DNA of 64,000 bases, taken from contig NZ_JALHLP010000005.1 of NCBI RefSeq assembly GCF_022844465.1, positions 62,001-126,000 on the forward strand. Direction: 5' to 3'. The notes below the pieces were generated by a model, which was given only the letters and a program-made list of their open reading frames with translations, ran no database searches and was not told the origin of the DNA. The translations under genes were made by a program, and so were the position numbers. The first letter of the stretch is position 1. Each line of letters opens with the position of its first letter. Positions 27,012 through 35,606 of the stretch are shown here, one piece after another. Origin of the DNA: Bradyrhizobium sp. (GTDB taxonomy: Bacteria; Pseudomonadota; Alphaproteobacteria; Rhizobiales; Xanthobacteraceae).

Positions 27012-28457
27012 TCACAACTCCCTGGCGTTCGAAAACGAAAACGACGACACCCGCCGCGTGTTCTCGTCGAGAATCAGCGTCCGCGTGATCGGCGGCTCGG
27101 CGCGCTGGCTGCAGTTCTCGCGTTCGCACAGCCGGCAGTTGACGCCGATCGGCGTGCCCTCGGCTTTCTCCAGATCCATGCCGGCGGCGTAGACGAGTTT
27201 GATCGCATGGCGGATTTCGCAGCCCAGCCCGATCGCAAAGCGCGGCTGCGGCTGCGGGTGCGGCGCCACCGGGCGGCGCACCATCTGCGCGATAGAGAAA
27301 TACCTGTTGCCGTCGGGCAGTTCGATCACCTGCTTGAGCAGGCGGTCCGGCGTGTCGAAAGTCGAATGCACGTTCCACAGCGGGCAGGTGCCGCCGAACT
27401 TCGAGAACGGGAAGGTGCCGGAGGAAAACCGCTTGGAGACGTTGCCGGCGTTGTCGACGCGCAGCAGGAAGAACGGCACGCCGCGCGCGTTCGGCCGCTG
27501 CAGCGTGGTGAGGCGGTGGCAGACCTGCTCGAAGCCGGCATTAAAACGCTGCGCCAGCACGTGGACGTCATAGCCAAGGTTTTCCGCCGCGGCGTGAAAC
27601 GCCTGGTAGGGCATCATCACCGCGGCGGCGAAGTAATTCGCCAGCGTGATGCGGTAGAGCCGCCGCGGCGTGTCGTCGAGCGGGCCGGCGCGGTTGACGA
27701 TGGCGTCGATGGCGGCGCCGCCTTCGGTGAGCCCGATCTGCAGCGCGAGCTGGAAGGCGCGCCCGGTGCCGTCGACCAGTTCGGAGATCAGGAGCTGCCG
27801 GCGATGGCGGTCGAACCGCCGCAGCGTCTCGCGCATCACGTCGACAGGCATGATGCGGGTGACGATCGAATGCTTTTCGCGCAGCCGTGCGGCGAGCGCC
27901 GCGAACAATTCCTCGGCGGAGGCGTTGAGTTCGTCGCGCAGGATTTCCGCGGCCTGTTCCAGTTCGGGGAAATAGTTGCGGTTGGCCTCGATCAGGTCGC
28001 GCACGCGCTCGATCGGGTTGGCCTCGAAGCGCGAGCCCTCGTCGCGGTCGGCCATTTGCGCCGCCACCAGGGTCTCGCCGCGGCGGGCCTCGGTATAGGC
28101 GGCGTAGAGCCGTTGCAGCGAATGCGTCACGCCGGGGCACAATTCGGCGAGGTCGCGCAGCTCCTGCTTCGGCAGGTCGATCTGGCGAAACAGCGGATCG
28201 GAGAAGATCTCGTTCAGTTCGGCAAAGAAGCGGTCCTCGTCGGCGCTGGCGAGGTCGCGCAGGTCGAGGTCATAGGTCTCGGCCAGCCGGAGCAGGATCT
28301 GCGCCGTCACCGGGCGCTGGTTGCGCTCGATCAGGTTGATGTAGCTCGGCGAAATCCCGAGCCCCTCGGCGATCTGGGTCTGCGACAGCCCGAGCTGCTG
28401 GCGAATCCGCCGGAAGCGGGGGCCGACGAACAGCTTCTTTCCGGAATTGGCGGCCAT
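27012..28457 (-). CDS. XRE-family regulator with IrrE-like and short-chain-fatty-acid (DUF2083) domains (RamB/ScfR-like)
   Basis: 481 residues. The N-terminal XRE helix-turn-helix (RIRQQLGLSQTQIAEGLGISPSYINLIER, ~residues 17-45) is followed by a middle IrrE-like region (ANYFAAAVMMPYQAFHAAAENLGYDVHVLAQRFN), without the HExxH of active peptidases. The C-terminal domain has the family cysteines (GGTCPLWN, CEIRHA, CRLCERENC). Relatives include RamB and ScfR/PrpR-type regulators of acetate and propionate metabolism. It is divergent from isocitrate lyase across a 377-bp gap, so control of aceA is likely but inferred. Confidence 0.88.
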   Translation of the reverse strand: MAANSGKKLFVGPRFRRIRQQLGLSQTQIAEGLGISPSYINLIERNQRPVTAQILLRLAETYDLDLRDLASADEDRFFAELNEIFSDPLFRQIDLPKQELRDLAELCPGVTHSLQRLYAAYTEARRGETLVAAQMADRDEGSRFEANPIERVRDLIEANRNYFPELEQAAEILRDELNASAEELFAALAARLREKHSIVTRIMPVDVMRETLRRFDRHRRQLLISELVDGTGRAFQLALQIGLTEGGAAIDAIVNRAGPLDDTPRRLYRITLANYFAAAVMMPYQAFHAAAENLGYDVHVLAQRFNAGFEQVCHRLTTLQRPNARGVPFFLLRVDNAGNVSKRFSSGTFPFSKFGGTCPLWNVHSTFDTPDRLLKQVIELPDGNRYFSIAQMVRRPVAPHPQPQPRFAIGLGCEIRHAIKLVYAAGMDLEKAEGTPIGVNCRLCERENCSQRAEPPITRTLILDENTRRVSSFSFSNAREL

Positions 28458-28474
28458 GGCTACCTCGTCCTGTT

Positions 28475-28640
28475 GTCATTCCGGACGACGCGGAGCGGCG
28501 ATCCGGAATCTCGAGATTCGGGCTCGATCAGCCTCGCCCTGCGTGCAGGGAGAGGCCGGCGCGTAGCGACGGGCGAGGGGCTTTCCGCGAATCCGATGCT
28601 GCGGAGAGAGCCCCTAACCCCGACCCTGTCCCCCCGAAAG
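28475..28640. repeat. Adjacent family A (truncated) and family C repeats
   Basis: 28475-28530 starts GTCATTCCGG and holds GGAATCTCGAGATTC but lacks the closing arm. 28535-28640 matches the family C copy at 16746 (GTGCAGGGAGAGGCCGGCGC ... GGGCGAGGGGC ... CCCCTAACCCCGACC). The two are fused head to tail. Confidence 0.75.
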
Positions 28641-28680
28641 AAGCGCGAGGAGCGGGAGGAAAGGGTAGTTCGCTCGGTTT

Positions 28681-28834
28681 GTGACAAAAATAACAAAATG
28701 ACATATATGACAAGTCCGTATGTTACATGACATCACCATTCAAAGGCAAGCAGACTATACGAAATATGGTTTCTAGCGTTTAGCTACCGTGACGTTTCGC
28801 AATGCACTGTCATGAATGTCGAAGGATTGAGAAA
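28681..28834 (+). promoter_or_regulatory. AT-rich promoter/operator region of isocitrate lyase
   Basis: Markedly AT-rich. TGACA occurs four times on one strand (in GTGACA at 28681 and ATGACA at 28698, 28707, 28727), then GTTTCTAGCGTTTAGC and CGTTTCGCAATGC nearer the gene. Probable site of control by the divergent regulator; no exact promoter assigned. Confidence 0.4.
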
Positions 28835-30472
28835 ATGAACTACCAGCCACGCGGGATCAGCGACCAGACCATCCAGGGACCGGCCTCCTACCTCAGCGAA
28901 CTCGCAGCCGCCGAGGCGCTGCTCAAGACCCAGCCGACCTGGAACGGCGTCACCGCCGAAGCCGTGGCGCGCATGCGTCTGCAGAACCGCTTCAAGACCG
29001 GGCTCGACATCGCCCGCTACACTGCGGCGCTGATGCGCAGCGACATGGCGGCCTATGACGCCGACCCCACCAAGTACACCCAGTCGCTGGGGTGCTGGCA
29101 TGGCTTCATCGCGCAGCAGAAGCTGATCTCGGTCAAGAAGCATTTCGGCACCACCGATCGCCGCTATCTCTATCTCTCCGGCTGGATGATCGCCGCCCTT
29201 CGCTCCGAGTTCGGACCGCTTCCCGATCAGTCGATGCACGAGAAGACCTCGGTGCCGGCGCTGATCGAGGAGCTCTACACCTTCCTCCGCCAGGCGGACT
29301 CCCGTGAGCTCAACGATATTTTCCGCGCGCTCGATGCCGCGCGCAAGGCAGGCGACAAGGCCAAGGAAAAGGCATTGATCGAAAAGATCGACAATTTCCA
29401 GACCCATGTCGTCCCTGTGATCGCCGACATCGACGCTGGATTCGGCAACGCGGAGGCGACCTACCTGCTCGCCAAGAAGATGATCGAAGCCGGCGCCTGC
29501 GCGCTGCAGATCGAAAACCAGGTCTCCGACGAGAAGCAGTGCGGCCATCAGGACGGCAAGGTGACGGTGCCGCACGAGGTATTCCTGGCGAAGATCCGGG
29601 CCTGCCGCCATGCCTTCCTTGAACTCGGCGTCGAAGACGGCATCGTCGTCACCCGCACCGACTCGCTCGGCGCCGGTCTCACGCAGCAGATCGCAGTCAG
29701 CCACAGGCCCGGCGACCTCGGCGACCAGTACAACAGCTTCCTGGACTGCGAGGAAGTCACGGCCGCCAACGCCCGGAATGGTGACGTCATCATCAACCGC
29801 AACGGCAAGATGCTGCGTCCGAAGCGGCTCGCCAGCAACCTCTACCAGTTCCGCGCCGGCACCGGCGAAGATCGCTGCGTGCTCGACAGCATCACCTCGC
29901 TGCAGAACGGCGCCGACCTGTTGTGGATCGAGACCGAGAAGCCGCATATCGAGCAGATCGCCAAGATGGTCGACCGCATCCGCGAGGTGATTCCGAATGC
30001 GAAGCTGGCCTACAACAACTCGCCCTCGTTCAACTGGACGCTCAACTTCCGCTGGCAGGTGTATGACGCGATGAAGGAAGCCGGCAAGGATGTCAGCAAG
30101 TATAATCGGGCCGAGCTGATGAAGCCGGAATACGACGATACGCCGCTGGGCATTGAAGCCGACGAGCGCATCCGCACCTTCCAGGCCGATTCGGCCAAGC
30201 GCGCCGGCATCTTCCACCATCTGATCACGTTGCCGACCTATCACACGGCAGCGCTGTCGACCGACAATCTCGCGCGGGAGTATTTCGGCGAGCAGGGCAT
30301 GCTCGGCTATGTGAAGAATGTTCAGCGCCAGGAGATCCGCCAGGGGATCGCCTGCGCCAAGCATCAGAACATGGCCGGCTCCGACATCGGCGACGATCAC
30401 AAAGAGTATTTCGCCGGTGAAGCCGCGCTGAAGGCGGGCGGCGCCCACAACACGATGAACCAGTTCGGCTAA
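28835..30472 (+). CDS. aceA: Isocitrate lyase
   Basis: 545 residues. It cleaves isocitrate to glyoxylate and succinate in the glyoxylate bypass. The active-site loop appears as SDEKQCGHQDGKVTVPHEV, with the catalytic Cys; other blocks are VPVIADIDAGFGNAEATYLL, NNSPSFNWTLNF and the C-terminal GSDIGDDHKEYFAGEAALKAGG, which matches the longer bacterial/eukaryote-like ICL subgroup. Malate synthase is not in the window. A DUF4170 gene follows 22 nt later, then a terminator. Confidence 0.96.
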   Translation: MNYQPRGISDQTIQGPASYLSELAAAEALLKTQPTWNGVTAEAVARMRLQNRFKTGLDIARYTAALMRSDMAAYDADPTKYTQSLGCWHGFIAQQKLISVKKHFGTTDRRYLYLSGWMIAALRSEFGPLPDQSMHEKTSVPALIEELYTFLRQADSRELNDIFRALDAARKAGDKAKEKALIEKIDNFQTHVVPVIADIDAGFGNAEATYLLAKKMIEAGACALQIENQVSDEKQCGHQDGKVTVPHEVFLAKIRACRHAFLELGVEDGIVVTRTDSLGAGLTQQIAVSHRPGDLGDQYNSFLDCEEVTAANARNGDVIINRNGKMLRPKRLASNLYQFRAGTGEDRCVLDSITSLQNGADLLWIETEKPHIEQIAKMVDRIREVIPNAKLAYNNSPSFNWTLNFRWQVYDAMKEAGKDVSKYNRAELMKPEYDDTPLGIEADERIRTFQADSAKRAGIFHHLITLPTYHTAALSTDNLAREYFGEQGMLGYVKNVQRQEIRQGIACAKHQNMAGSDIGDDHKEYFAGEAALKAGGAHNTMNQFG

Positions 30473-30494
30473 CGCTAGCAGCAGGAGACAAGTC

Positions 30495-30701
30495 ATGACC
30501 AAGAGCAATTTCTGGGTGATTGGCGGCGAGTTCGGATCGATGAACTTCCACAAGCTCGTGGAAGGCTCGGCCCAGGTGCAGGGTCCGTTCAAGACCCGCA
30601 AGGAGGCCGAGGATGCCTGGCGCACGGTCTCGGAAGAGAACCGCCACAAGGCCGGTGTGCGCTTCTCCATCGTCGAAGAGCCCTCCCGCGTCTCGGCCTG
30701 A
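30495..30701 (+). CDS. DUF4170 family protein
   Basis: 68 residues, matching the short DUF4170 family: FWVIGGEFGSMNFHKLVEG, then GPFKTRKEAEDAWRTVSEENRHKA and a C-terminal RFSIVEE strand. Function unknown. Its place 22 nt after aceA and before a terminator suggests co-transcription with isocitrate lyase. A ribosome site (AGCAGGAGA) is clear. Confidence 0.9.
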   Translation: MTKSNFWVIGGEFGSMNFHKLVEGSAQVQGPFKTRKEAEDAWRTVSEENRHKAGVRFSIVEEPSRVSA

Positions 30702-30737
30702 AGCGGCGCCTGAAGTCACGGCATCGACAGATATGCA

Positions 30738-30783
30738 CGGCCCCATCCGGCAAATCCGGGTGGGGCCGCTTGCGCTTTTTCCC
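30738..30783 (+). terminator. Rho-independent terminator after aceA-DUF4170
   Basis: CGGCCCCATCCGG and CCGGGTGGGGCCG form a 13-bp stem (one mismatch) with a 5-nt loop; CTTTTT follows after a short spacer. A family C-like fragment comes next. Confidence 0.75.
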
Positions 30784-30952
30784 CTCCCTCTCCTCGTGCC
30801 TCCACCGAGAAAGGGAGGGGTGAGGGGCCGCCGCCGTGGACACGAAACCCGGTGAATCTCTAACCCATTGGGAACAAACGGCCTTTGCGCGCAACATCGT
30901 TACTGCTAGGTTGGCCGGGCCCATTCCCCTTCAGGACACAGGCGGCCTCGCG

Positions 30953-31510
30953 ATGTCTGACGCGCAAAACACCGGTAACGAAGCCCGCGACATCCGGCCG
31001 ACGCGGCTGCGCGACGCGCTGCGCCAGGCCCGGATCGAGGCCGCCGACCGCACCGGCGTCGTCGTCGAACTGCGCGACGCCGAAGTGGCGCGGCTCGAAA
31101 TCCTCAACGATGCGCTCGATCCGTTGTTTGAACAGGTGCCCGAGCAGGTCGACCTGTTCGATCGCGGCGTCAGCCAGGGCGAGACGCCGCGGCTGTGGAT
31201 CGACGTGGTCGCGCATGTCGTGATGGGGCGCGACAAGCGCATCTACCGCTTCGTGCAGGACACCCGTTTCGGCCGCATCGTGCTCGCCGAGTCGCATGAC
31301 GTTGCCGTGGTCGTGGACGCCGTCACCAGCTATGTCGCGCGCCGCATGGTCGAGCGCGAGCGCGCGATGGTGGCGACGCCGATGGTCGAGCCGCCTGCGC
31401 CGCCTGAGAAGCCGCGCCGCCGCGGCTTTGGCACCTTCGTGCTCGGCTTCCTGCTGGGCGCCGCCGCGCTGTTCGCCCTCGCGCTGTATGCGAGCCTGAA
31501 GGGTTTTTGA
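30953..31510 (+). CDS. Conserved hypothetical protein with C-terminal membrane anchor
   Basis: 185 residues. The soluble part (LRDALRQARIEAADRTGVVVELRDAEVARLEILNDAL, then RLWIDVVAHVVMGRDKRIYRFV) is followed by a Pro/Arg-rich linker and one C-terminal membrane helix (FGTFVLGFLLGAAALFALALYASL), so it is probably tail-anchored with the main domain in the cytoplasm. No family name recalled. The ATG at 30953 gives a soluble N-terminus; upstream sequence in frame looks non-coding. Confidence 0.75.
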   Translation: MSDAQNTGNEARDIRPTRLRDALRQARIEAADRTGVVVELRDAEVARLEILNDALDPLFEQVPEQVDLFDRGVSQGETPRLWIDVVAHVVMGRDKRIYRFVQDTRFGRIVLAESHDVAVVVDAVTSYVARRMVERERAMVATPMVEPPAPPEKPRRRGFGTFVLGFLLGAAALFALALYASLKGF

Positions 31511-31540
31511 TCGCGAGACACTTCCAGAGATATTCCGGCG

Positions 31541-32431
31541 CTAGACCAGCGTCGTCTGCTTGATCTCCCGGACGCGGAAGTTCGCGTCCACGCTCCGCAC
31601 GGTCTGCACGCAGCGCCATTGGTCGCCGTCGCGGCTGATCGAGAACAGATTATACGCCGCCGCCGGATGGTTCCCGTGCGCCAGCGCCGAGGCCGACGGC
31701 ACGCTGATCACGGGAATCGGTTTGTCCGCGCCCTCGATCCATGTTGTGGAGTGGATGTGGACGTGTCCGTGCAGTACCAGATCGACGCCGCGCCGCTTCA
31801 GCACCGCGCGTAGCGCCTTCGAATCCGTCAGGCGGTTCATGCGCGAATCCGACTGCACCGGGTGGTGAACCAGCAGCACCCGGAACGCCTGCTCCGCCGA
31901 CATCTGCGCCAGGCGGCTTTCGAGCGCATCGAGCTGCGCCCGGCCGAGCCGGCCCGTCGCCATCAGTGGCAGTGTCGGCACCGCCGAGGATAGCCCGATC
32001 AGCGCCAGCGGCCCGCGCCGGCGCACGAACGGAAACGGCGAGCCGTCCGTTTCGCCGTCACCGCGCAGATAGTTTTCGAACGCGCCGGCGAAATGGTGCC
32101 GCGTGGCGCGGACGTAGGCGTCGTGGTTGCCGGGAACGACCGTGACCTCGCGCGCCGTACCCACGCTTTCGAGCCAGGTCACCGCCGGAGCGAACTCCGC
32201 GTCCAGCGCCAGGTTGACGATATCCCCGGTCACAGCGATGTGGTCCGGCCGCTGCGCCTGCATGTCGGCGACCAGCGCGTCCAGCACCTCGCGGCGGTGA
32301 TACTTGCGGCGGTTGCGGGTCCAGTTGACATAGCCGAGCGCGCGCTTGCCGGCGAGTTCGCGCAGCCGCGCCGCCGGCATGACCGGCAAATGCGGATCGG
32401 ACAAATGCGCCAGCGTGAAGGGCGCCGTCAT
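31541..32431 (-). CDS. Metallophosphoesterase (class III cyclic nucleotide phosphodiesterase-like)
   Basis: 296 residues with all the calcineurin-type metal motifs in order: LAHLSDPHLP (DxH), VTGDIVNLALD (GD), VVPGNHDAYV (GNHD), LLVHHPVQ and LHGHVHIHST (GHxH). These bind two metal ions in phosphodiesterases such as CpdA or related enzymes. Actual substrate unknown. It faces the hypothetical gene tail to tail and is divergent from the Nudix gene. Confidence 0.92.
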   Translation of the reverse strand: MTAPFTLAHLSDPHLPVMPAARLRELAGKRALGYVNWTRNRRKYHRREVLDALVADMQAQRPDHIAVTGDIVNLALDAEFAPAVTWLESVGTAREVTVVPGNHDAYVRATRHHFAGAFENYLRGDGETDGSPFPFVRRRGPLALIGLSSAVPTLPLMATGRLGRAQLDALESRLAQMSAEQAFRVLLVHHPVQSDSRMNRLTDSKALRAVLKRRGVDLVLHGHVHIHSTTWIEGADKPIPVISVPSASALAHGNHPAAAYNLFSISRDGDQWRCVQTVRSVDANFRVREIKQTTLV

Positions 32432-32525
32432 TCGCCCTCCAGGGAGCCATCTGTGATATAAAGCTGTCGCGCGATCATGGCTGGATATAGGGACGAATGG
32501 TGACAGCTGTCCATCCGGGGTTTAA

Positions 32526-33014
32526 GTGACGGCGCGGCGGCGCTTGCGGGAACGGCTGGAGCCCGGGTTGCGGCAGCTTTTTCACCTCTATTGGCGCATC
32601 GCCCGCGGCATGACGCTCGGCGTCCGCGGCGTCGTGCTCGATGGGGGCAACAGGGTTTTCCTGGTCCGGCACAGCTATGTCGCCGGTTGGCATCTGCCCG
32701 GCGGCGGGGTCGAGGTCGGCGAGACGTTTCTTCAAGCCCTGCGGCGGGAACTGGCCGAGGAGGGGCGGATCGAGCTGACCGGGGAGCCGGTATTGCACGG
32801 CCTGTTCTTCAACGGTCACGTCTCCCGACGCGACCATGTCGCCGTCTATGTCGTCAGGCAATTCCGCCAGGACCGCCTGCCTGAACCCAATCGCGAGATC
32901 GCCGCGTGCGGATTCTATGACGCCGCCGCGCTGCCGGCCGATACCACCGCGGGTACGCGGCTTCGGATCGCCGAGGTGCTGGAAGGCGCGACGCCGACCA
33001 CGACCTGGCGCTGA
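32526..33014 (+). CDS. Nudix hydrolase
   Basis: 162 residues, GTG start. The Nudix box GGGVEVGETFLQALRRELAEEG is complete (Gx5Ex7REUxEExGU), with the strand VFLVRHSYVAGWHLP before it. It would hydrolyse a nucleoside diphosphate linked to another group; substrate unknown. It starts 94 bp from the divergent phosphoesterase gene. Confidence 0.9.
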   Translation: MTARRRLRERLEPGLRQLFHLYWRIARGMTLGVRGVVLDGGNRVFLVRHSYVAGWHLPGGGVEVGETFLQALRRELAEEGRIELTGEPVLHGLFFNGHVSRRDHVAVYVVRQFRQDRLPEPNREIAACGFYDAAALPADTTAGTRLRIAEVLEGATPTTTWR

Positions 33015-33132
33015 CGCGAGGGCGCGACTACCGCGCGACGTTTGAGTGGCGCGCAAGGGTGGTGCCGGCGGCGCAAATAGTGCGGCGGGGCGATGGACCG
33101 CGCCGCCATCGGATGCTATTCCGCGCCACATC

Positions 33133-33645
33133 ATGAGCGAACTCGCCGTATCAATCCTGGCCGAAACACCGAAGGACGCTCACGCGATCGAGCGCCTGCA
33201 CGAGCGCACCTTCGGACCCGGCCGCTTCGTGCTGAGCGCCTACCGCTTGCGCGAGCATGTCGATCATCTGCTCGACCTGTCGTTCACGGCGCGGATCGGA
33301 ACGCTGCTGGTCGGCTCGGTGCGCCAGTTGCCGATCTGCATCGGCGACACGCCGGCGCTGATGCTCGGGCCGTTGACGGTCGAGCCGCCGTTTCGCGGCC
33401 GCGGTGTCGGGCGGATGCTGCTCGATCGCGCGCTGCAGGACGCCAGAACGGGGGGACATCGCCTGGTCATGCTGGTCGGCGACGAGCCCTATTACGGTCG
33501 CGTCGGCTTCAAGGTCGTGCCGAAAGGGCGGGCGATCATGCCGGGCCCGGTCGATTACGGCCGCCTGCTGGTCGCGGAACTGGTCGCAGGTGCGTTTGAC
33601 GGGGTCTCCGGAAACATTCGCCCGGACTGGAGCAAGGCGCGGTAG
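33133..33645 (+). CDS. GNAT family N-acetyltransferase
   Basis: 170 residues. The acetyl-CoA binding motif is visible as LTVEPPFRGRGVGRMLLDRALQDAR, followed by VMLVGDEPYYGRVGF, a segment common to YhbS/COG3153-type acetyltransferases. It lies ~120 bp after the Nudix gene. Substrate unknown. Confidence 0.9.
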   Translation: MSELAVSILAETPKDAHAIERLHERTFGPGRFVLSAYRLREHVDHLLDLSFTARIGTLLVGSVRQLPICIGDTPALMLGPLTVEPPFRGRGVGRMLLDRALQDARTGGHRLVMLVGDEPYYGRVGFKVVPKGRAIMPGPVDYGRLLVAELVAGAFDGVSGNIRPDWSKAR

Positions 33646-33654
33646 CGCAGCGGG

Positions 33655-35442
33655 TCAGGCAGTTCGATCGCCCCTTTGGGCGACCGGCGCAGGCCGTATG
33701 CCTCCCGCGGCCTGCTGTAGTTCGTGCCGGAACTCCTCGCGTCTTTCATGAATCGAGGCAACCACCAGCCCCATCGCGACCCCGAGGCCGATCAGCGCTG
33801 CTTCGGACAACAACAGACTTGCCTCAACGGTCTCGGGTACCGCGTCGGTGACGCCGATTTGATAGAGATGTCGCGCATGCTCGGCGTCACGGGCGCGGGA
33901 CACGACCGGCATGTCTGCCCTGAGGGCGCGCACCTGCGCGACAATTTCGTCGATGCCGTCCGCTTCCTGGATCGTGACAATGACGGCCGCGGCCTCCATG
34001 AGGCCGCAACTCTTCAGGAACTCGGGATTGGTTGCGTCACCGTAGTAGACGGTGCGGCCCTGCCTCCGCTGCTCCGGGACGGCGGTGGCGTCATTGTCAA
34101 TCGCAATAAACTGGAGCTTGTGCCGATCAAGCATCGAGCAAACAACTTGTCCCACGCGGCCGTACCCGATGACAATGGCATGGCCGGTGCCTCCGCTCGG
34201 CGCCGCAGCAAGTTCGGGATCGAGTGGCTTGTCTTCGCGCACCATTGGCGCCAGCCGTCGCGCGAGATGGGAAAGCGCGGGGGTGAGCAGCATGGTCAGC
34301 GATGTCAGCGCGACCGTGAAGCTCGATACGTTGGCGTCGATCAGCCCGAGCGTCGTCGCCATCCCGATGCCGACGAAGGCGAACTCGCCGCCGGGGCCGA
34401 GCAGCAGGCCGACTTCGAGGGAGGCTGGCCACGACAAACGAAACAACCGGGCAAGGCCGATCAGGATGACGGACTTCACGGCGATGAGCCCGAGCGCACC
34501 CCCAACCAGCCAGAACGGTTCGCGGGCAAGTTCGCGGAAGTCGATATTCATGCCGACGGTGAAGAAGAACAGGCCGAGCAGGAGGCCCTTGAACGGATCG
34601 ATCGCGGTCTCGATCGCCTTGCGGAACTCGGTCTCGGCAAGCAGCAAGCCAGCCACAAAGGCGCCAAGCGCCATCGAGACGCCGGCCACGGCGGCAGCGA
34701 CTCCCGTCGCGACGATCACGAACAGGGTCGTGGCGATGAACAATTCGCTCATTCCGGCGGACGCGACCAGACGAAACAGCGGCCTCATCACCACGCGACC
34801 GGCAATGACGATCACGCCGAGCGCGATGGCGGCATTCGTGAGCGCCAAAGCGAGCGTCGCGACAACCGAACCGGCTTCGCCCGCTCCAAAGATCGAGATG
34901 AACAGCAGGAGAGGCGCCACCGCCAGATCCTGCGCCAGCAGGGTCGCAAAGCTGGCGCGACCCGCACTTGTATTCAGCCTTCCCTGTCTGGAAAGCAACT
35001 CGATCACGATGGCGGTGGAGGACAAAGCAAGGCAGACTCCGAGGATCAGCGAAACCGGAGGCGTGCTGCCTGCAAGGGCTGCGATGCCGCCGATCGCCGC
35101 GGCCGAAAGCACGATCTGCGAACCACCGAGCCCGAAGATCAGGCGGCGCATCGCCTTCAATCGTTCGTAGGATAGCTCCATCCCGATCAGGAAGAGCAGG
35201 AACACGATACCAAGGTCTGCAATGCCGGACACATTCTTGGCGTCGACTACGGTGAACCAATAGAGAAACGGGAAGCTTTGGATAAACGATCCTAGTCCGA
35301 GCGGACCCAGGATCGCGCCGGCTCCGAGATAACCCAGGACGGGATTGAGGCCGAAACGCCGCACCAAAGGAATGACCACACCGGCGGTGCCGAGCACGAC
35401 GAGCACGTCGCTGTAGACGTGGATGTTGACCGGCGCGGGCAT
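33655..35442 (-). CDS. Kef-type monovalent cation:proton antiporter (CPA2) with TrkA-N domain
   Basis: 595 residues. The N-terminal two-thirds has about 12 hydrophobic segments of the CPA2 exchanger (LGYLGAGAILGPLGLG, DLGIVFLLFLIGMELS, FVAGLLLAETEFRKAIE). The C-terminal TrkA-N Rossmann domain begins GHAIVIGYGRVGQVVCSMLD and would bind NAD(H). It resembles KefB/KefC, which release K+ to acidify the cytoplasm under electrophile stress; the glutathione-sensing details cannot be confirmed. No KefF/G-type partner nearby. Confidence 0.92.
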   Translation of the reverse strand: MPAPVNIHVYSDVLVVLGTAGVVIPLVRRFGLNPVLGYLGAGAILGPLGLGSFIQSFPFLYWFTVVDAKNVSGIADLGIVFLLFLIGMELSYERLKAMRRLIFGLGGSQIVLSAAAIGGIAALAGSTPPVSLILGVCLALSSTAIVIELLSRQGRLNTSAGRASFATLLAQDLAVAPLLLFISIFGAGEAGSVVATLALALTNAAIALGVIVIAGRVVMRPLFRLVASAGMSELFIATTLFVIVATGVAAAVAGVSMALGAFVAGLLLAETEFRKAIETAIDPFKGLLLGLFFFTVGMNIDFRELAREPFWLVGGALGLIAVKSVILIGLARLFRLSWPASLEVGLLLGPGGEFAFVGIGMATTLGLIDANVSSFTVALTSLTMLLTPALSHLARRLAPMVREDKPLDPELAAAPSGGTGHAIVIGYGRVGQVVCSMLDRHKLQFIAIDNDATAVPEQRRQGRTVYYGDATNPEFLKSCGLMEAAAVIVTIQEADGIDEIVAQVRALRADMPVVSRARDAEHARHLYQIGVTDAVPETVEASLLLSEAALIGLGVAMGLVVASIHERREEFRHELQQAAGGIRPAPVAQRGDRTA

Positions 35443-35606
35443 CTATCCCTGTTCGTTCGGTTGGGGCGAGATGGGCGTGACGGAGGTCGAGCCCGCCGTC
35501 ATGCAGACGTTTAGCCGCTACAGCCAGCTAACGCCACCCACTTGCGCGCGCCAAGACCGTCCTCGAGCGAAGTACGCCCTTTCGATATCAATCGAAACGG
35601 GACACG

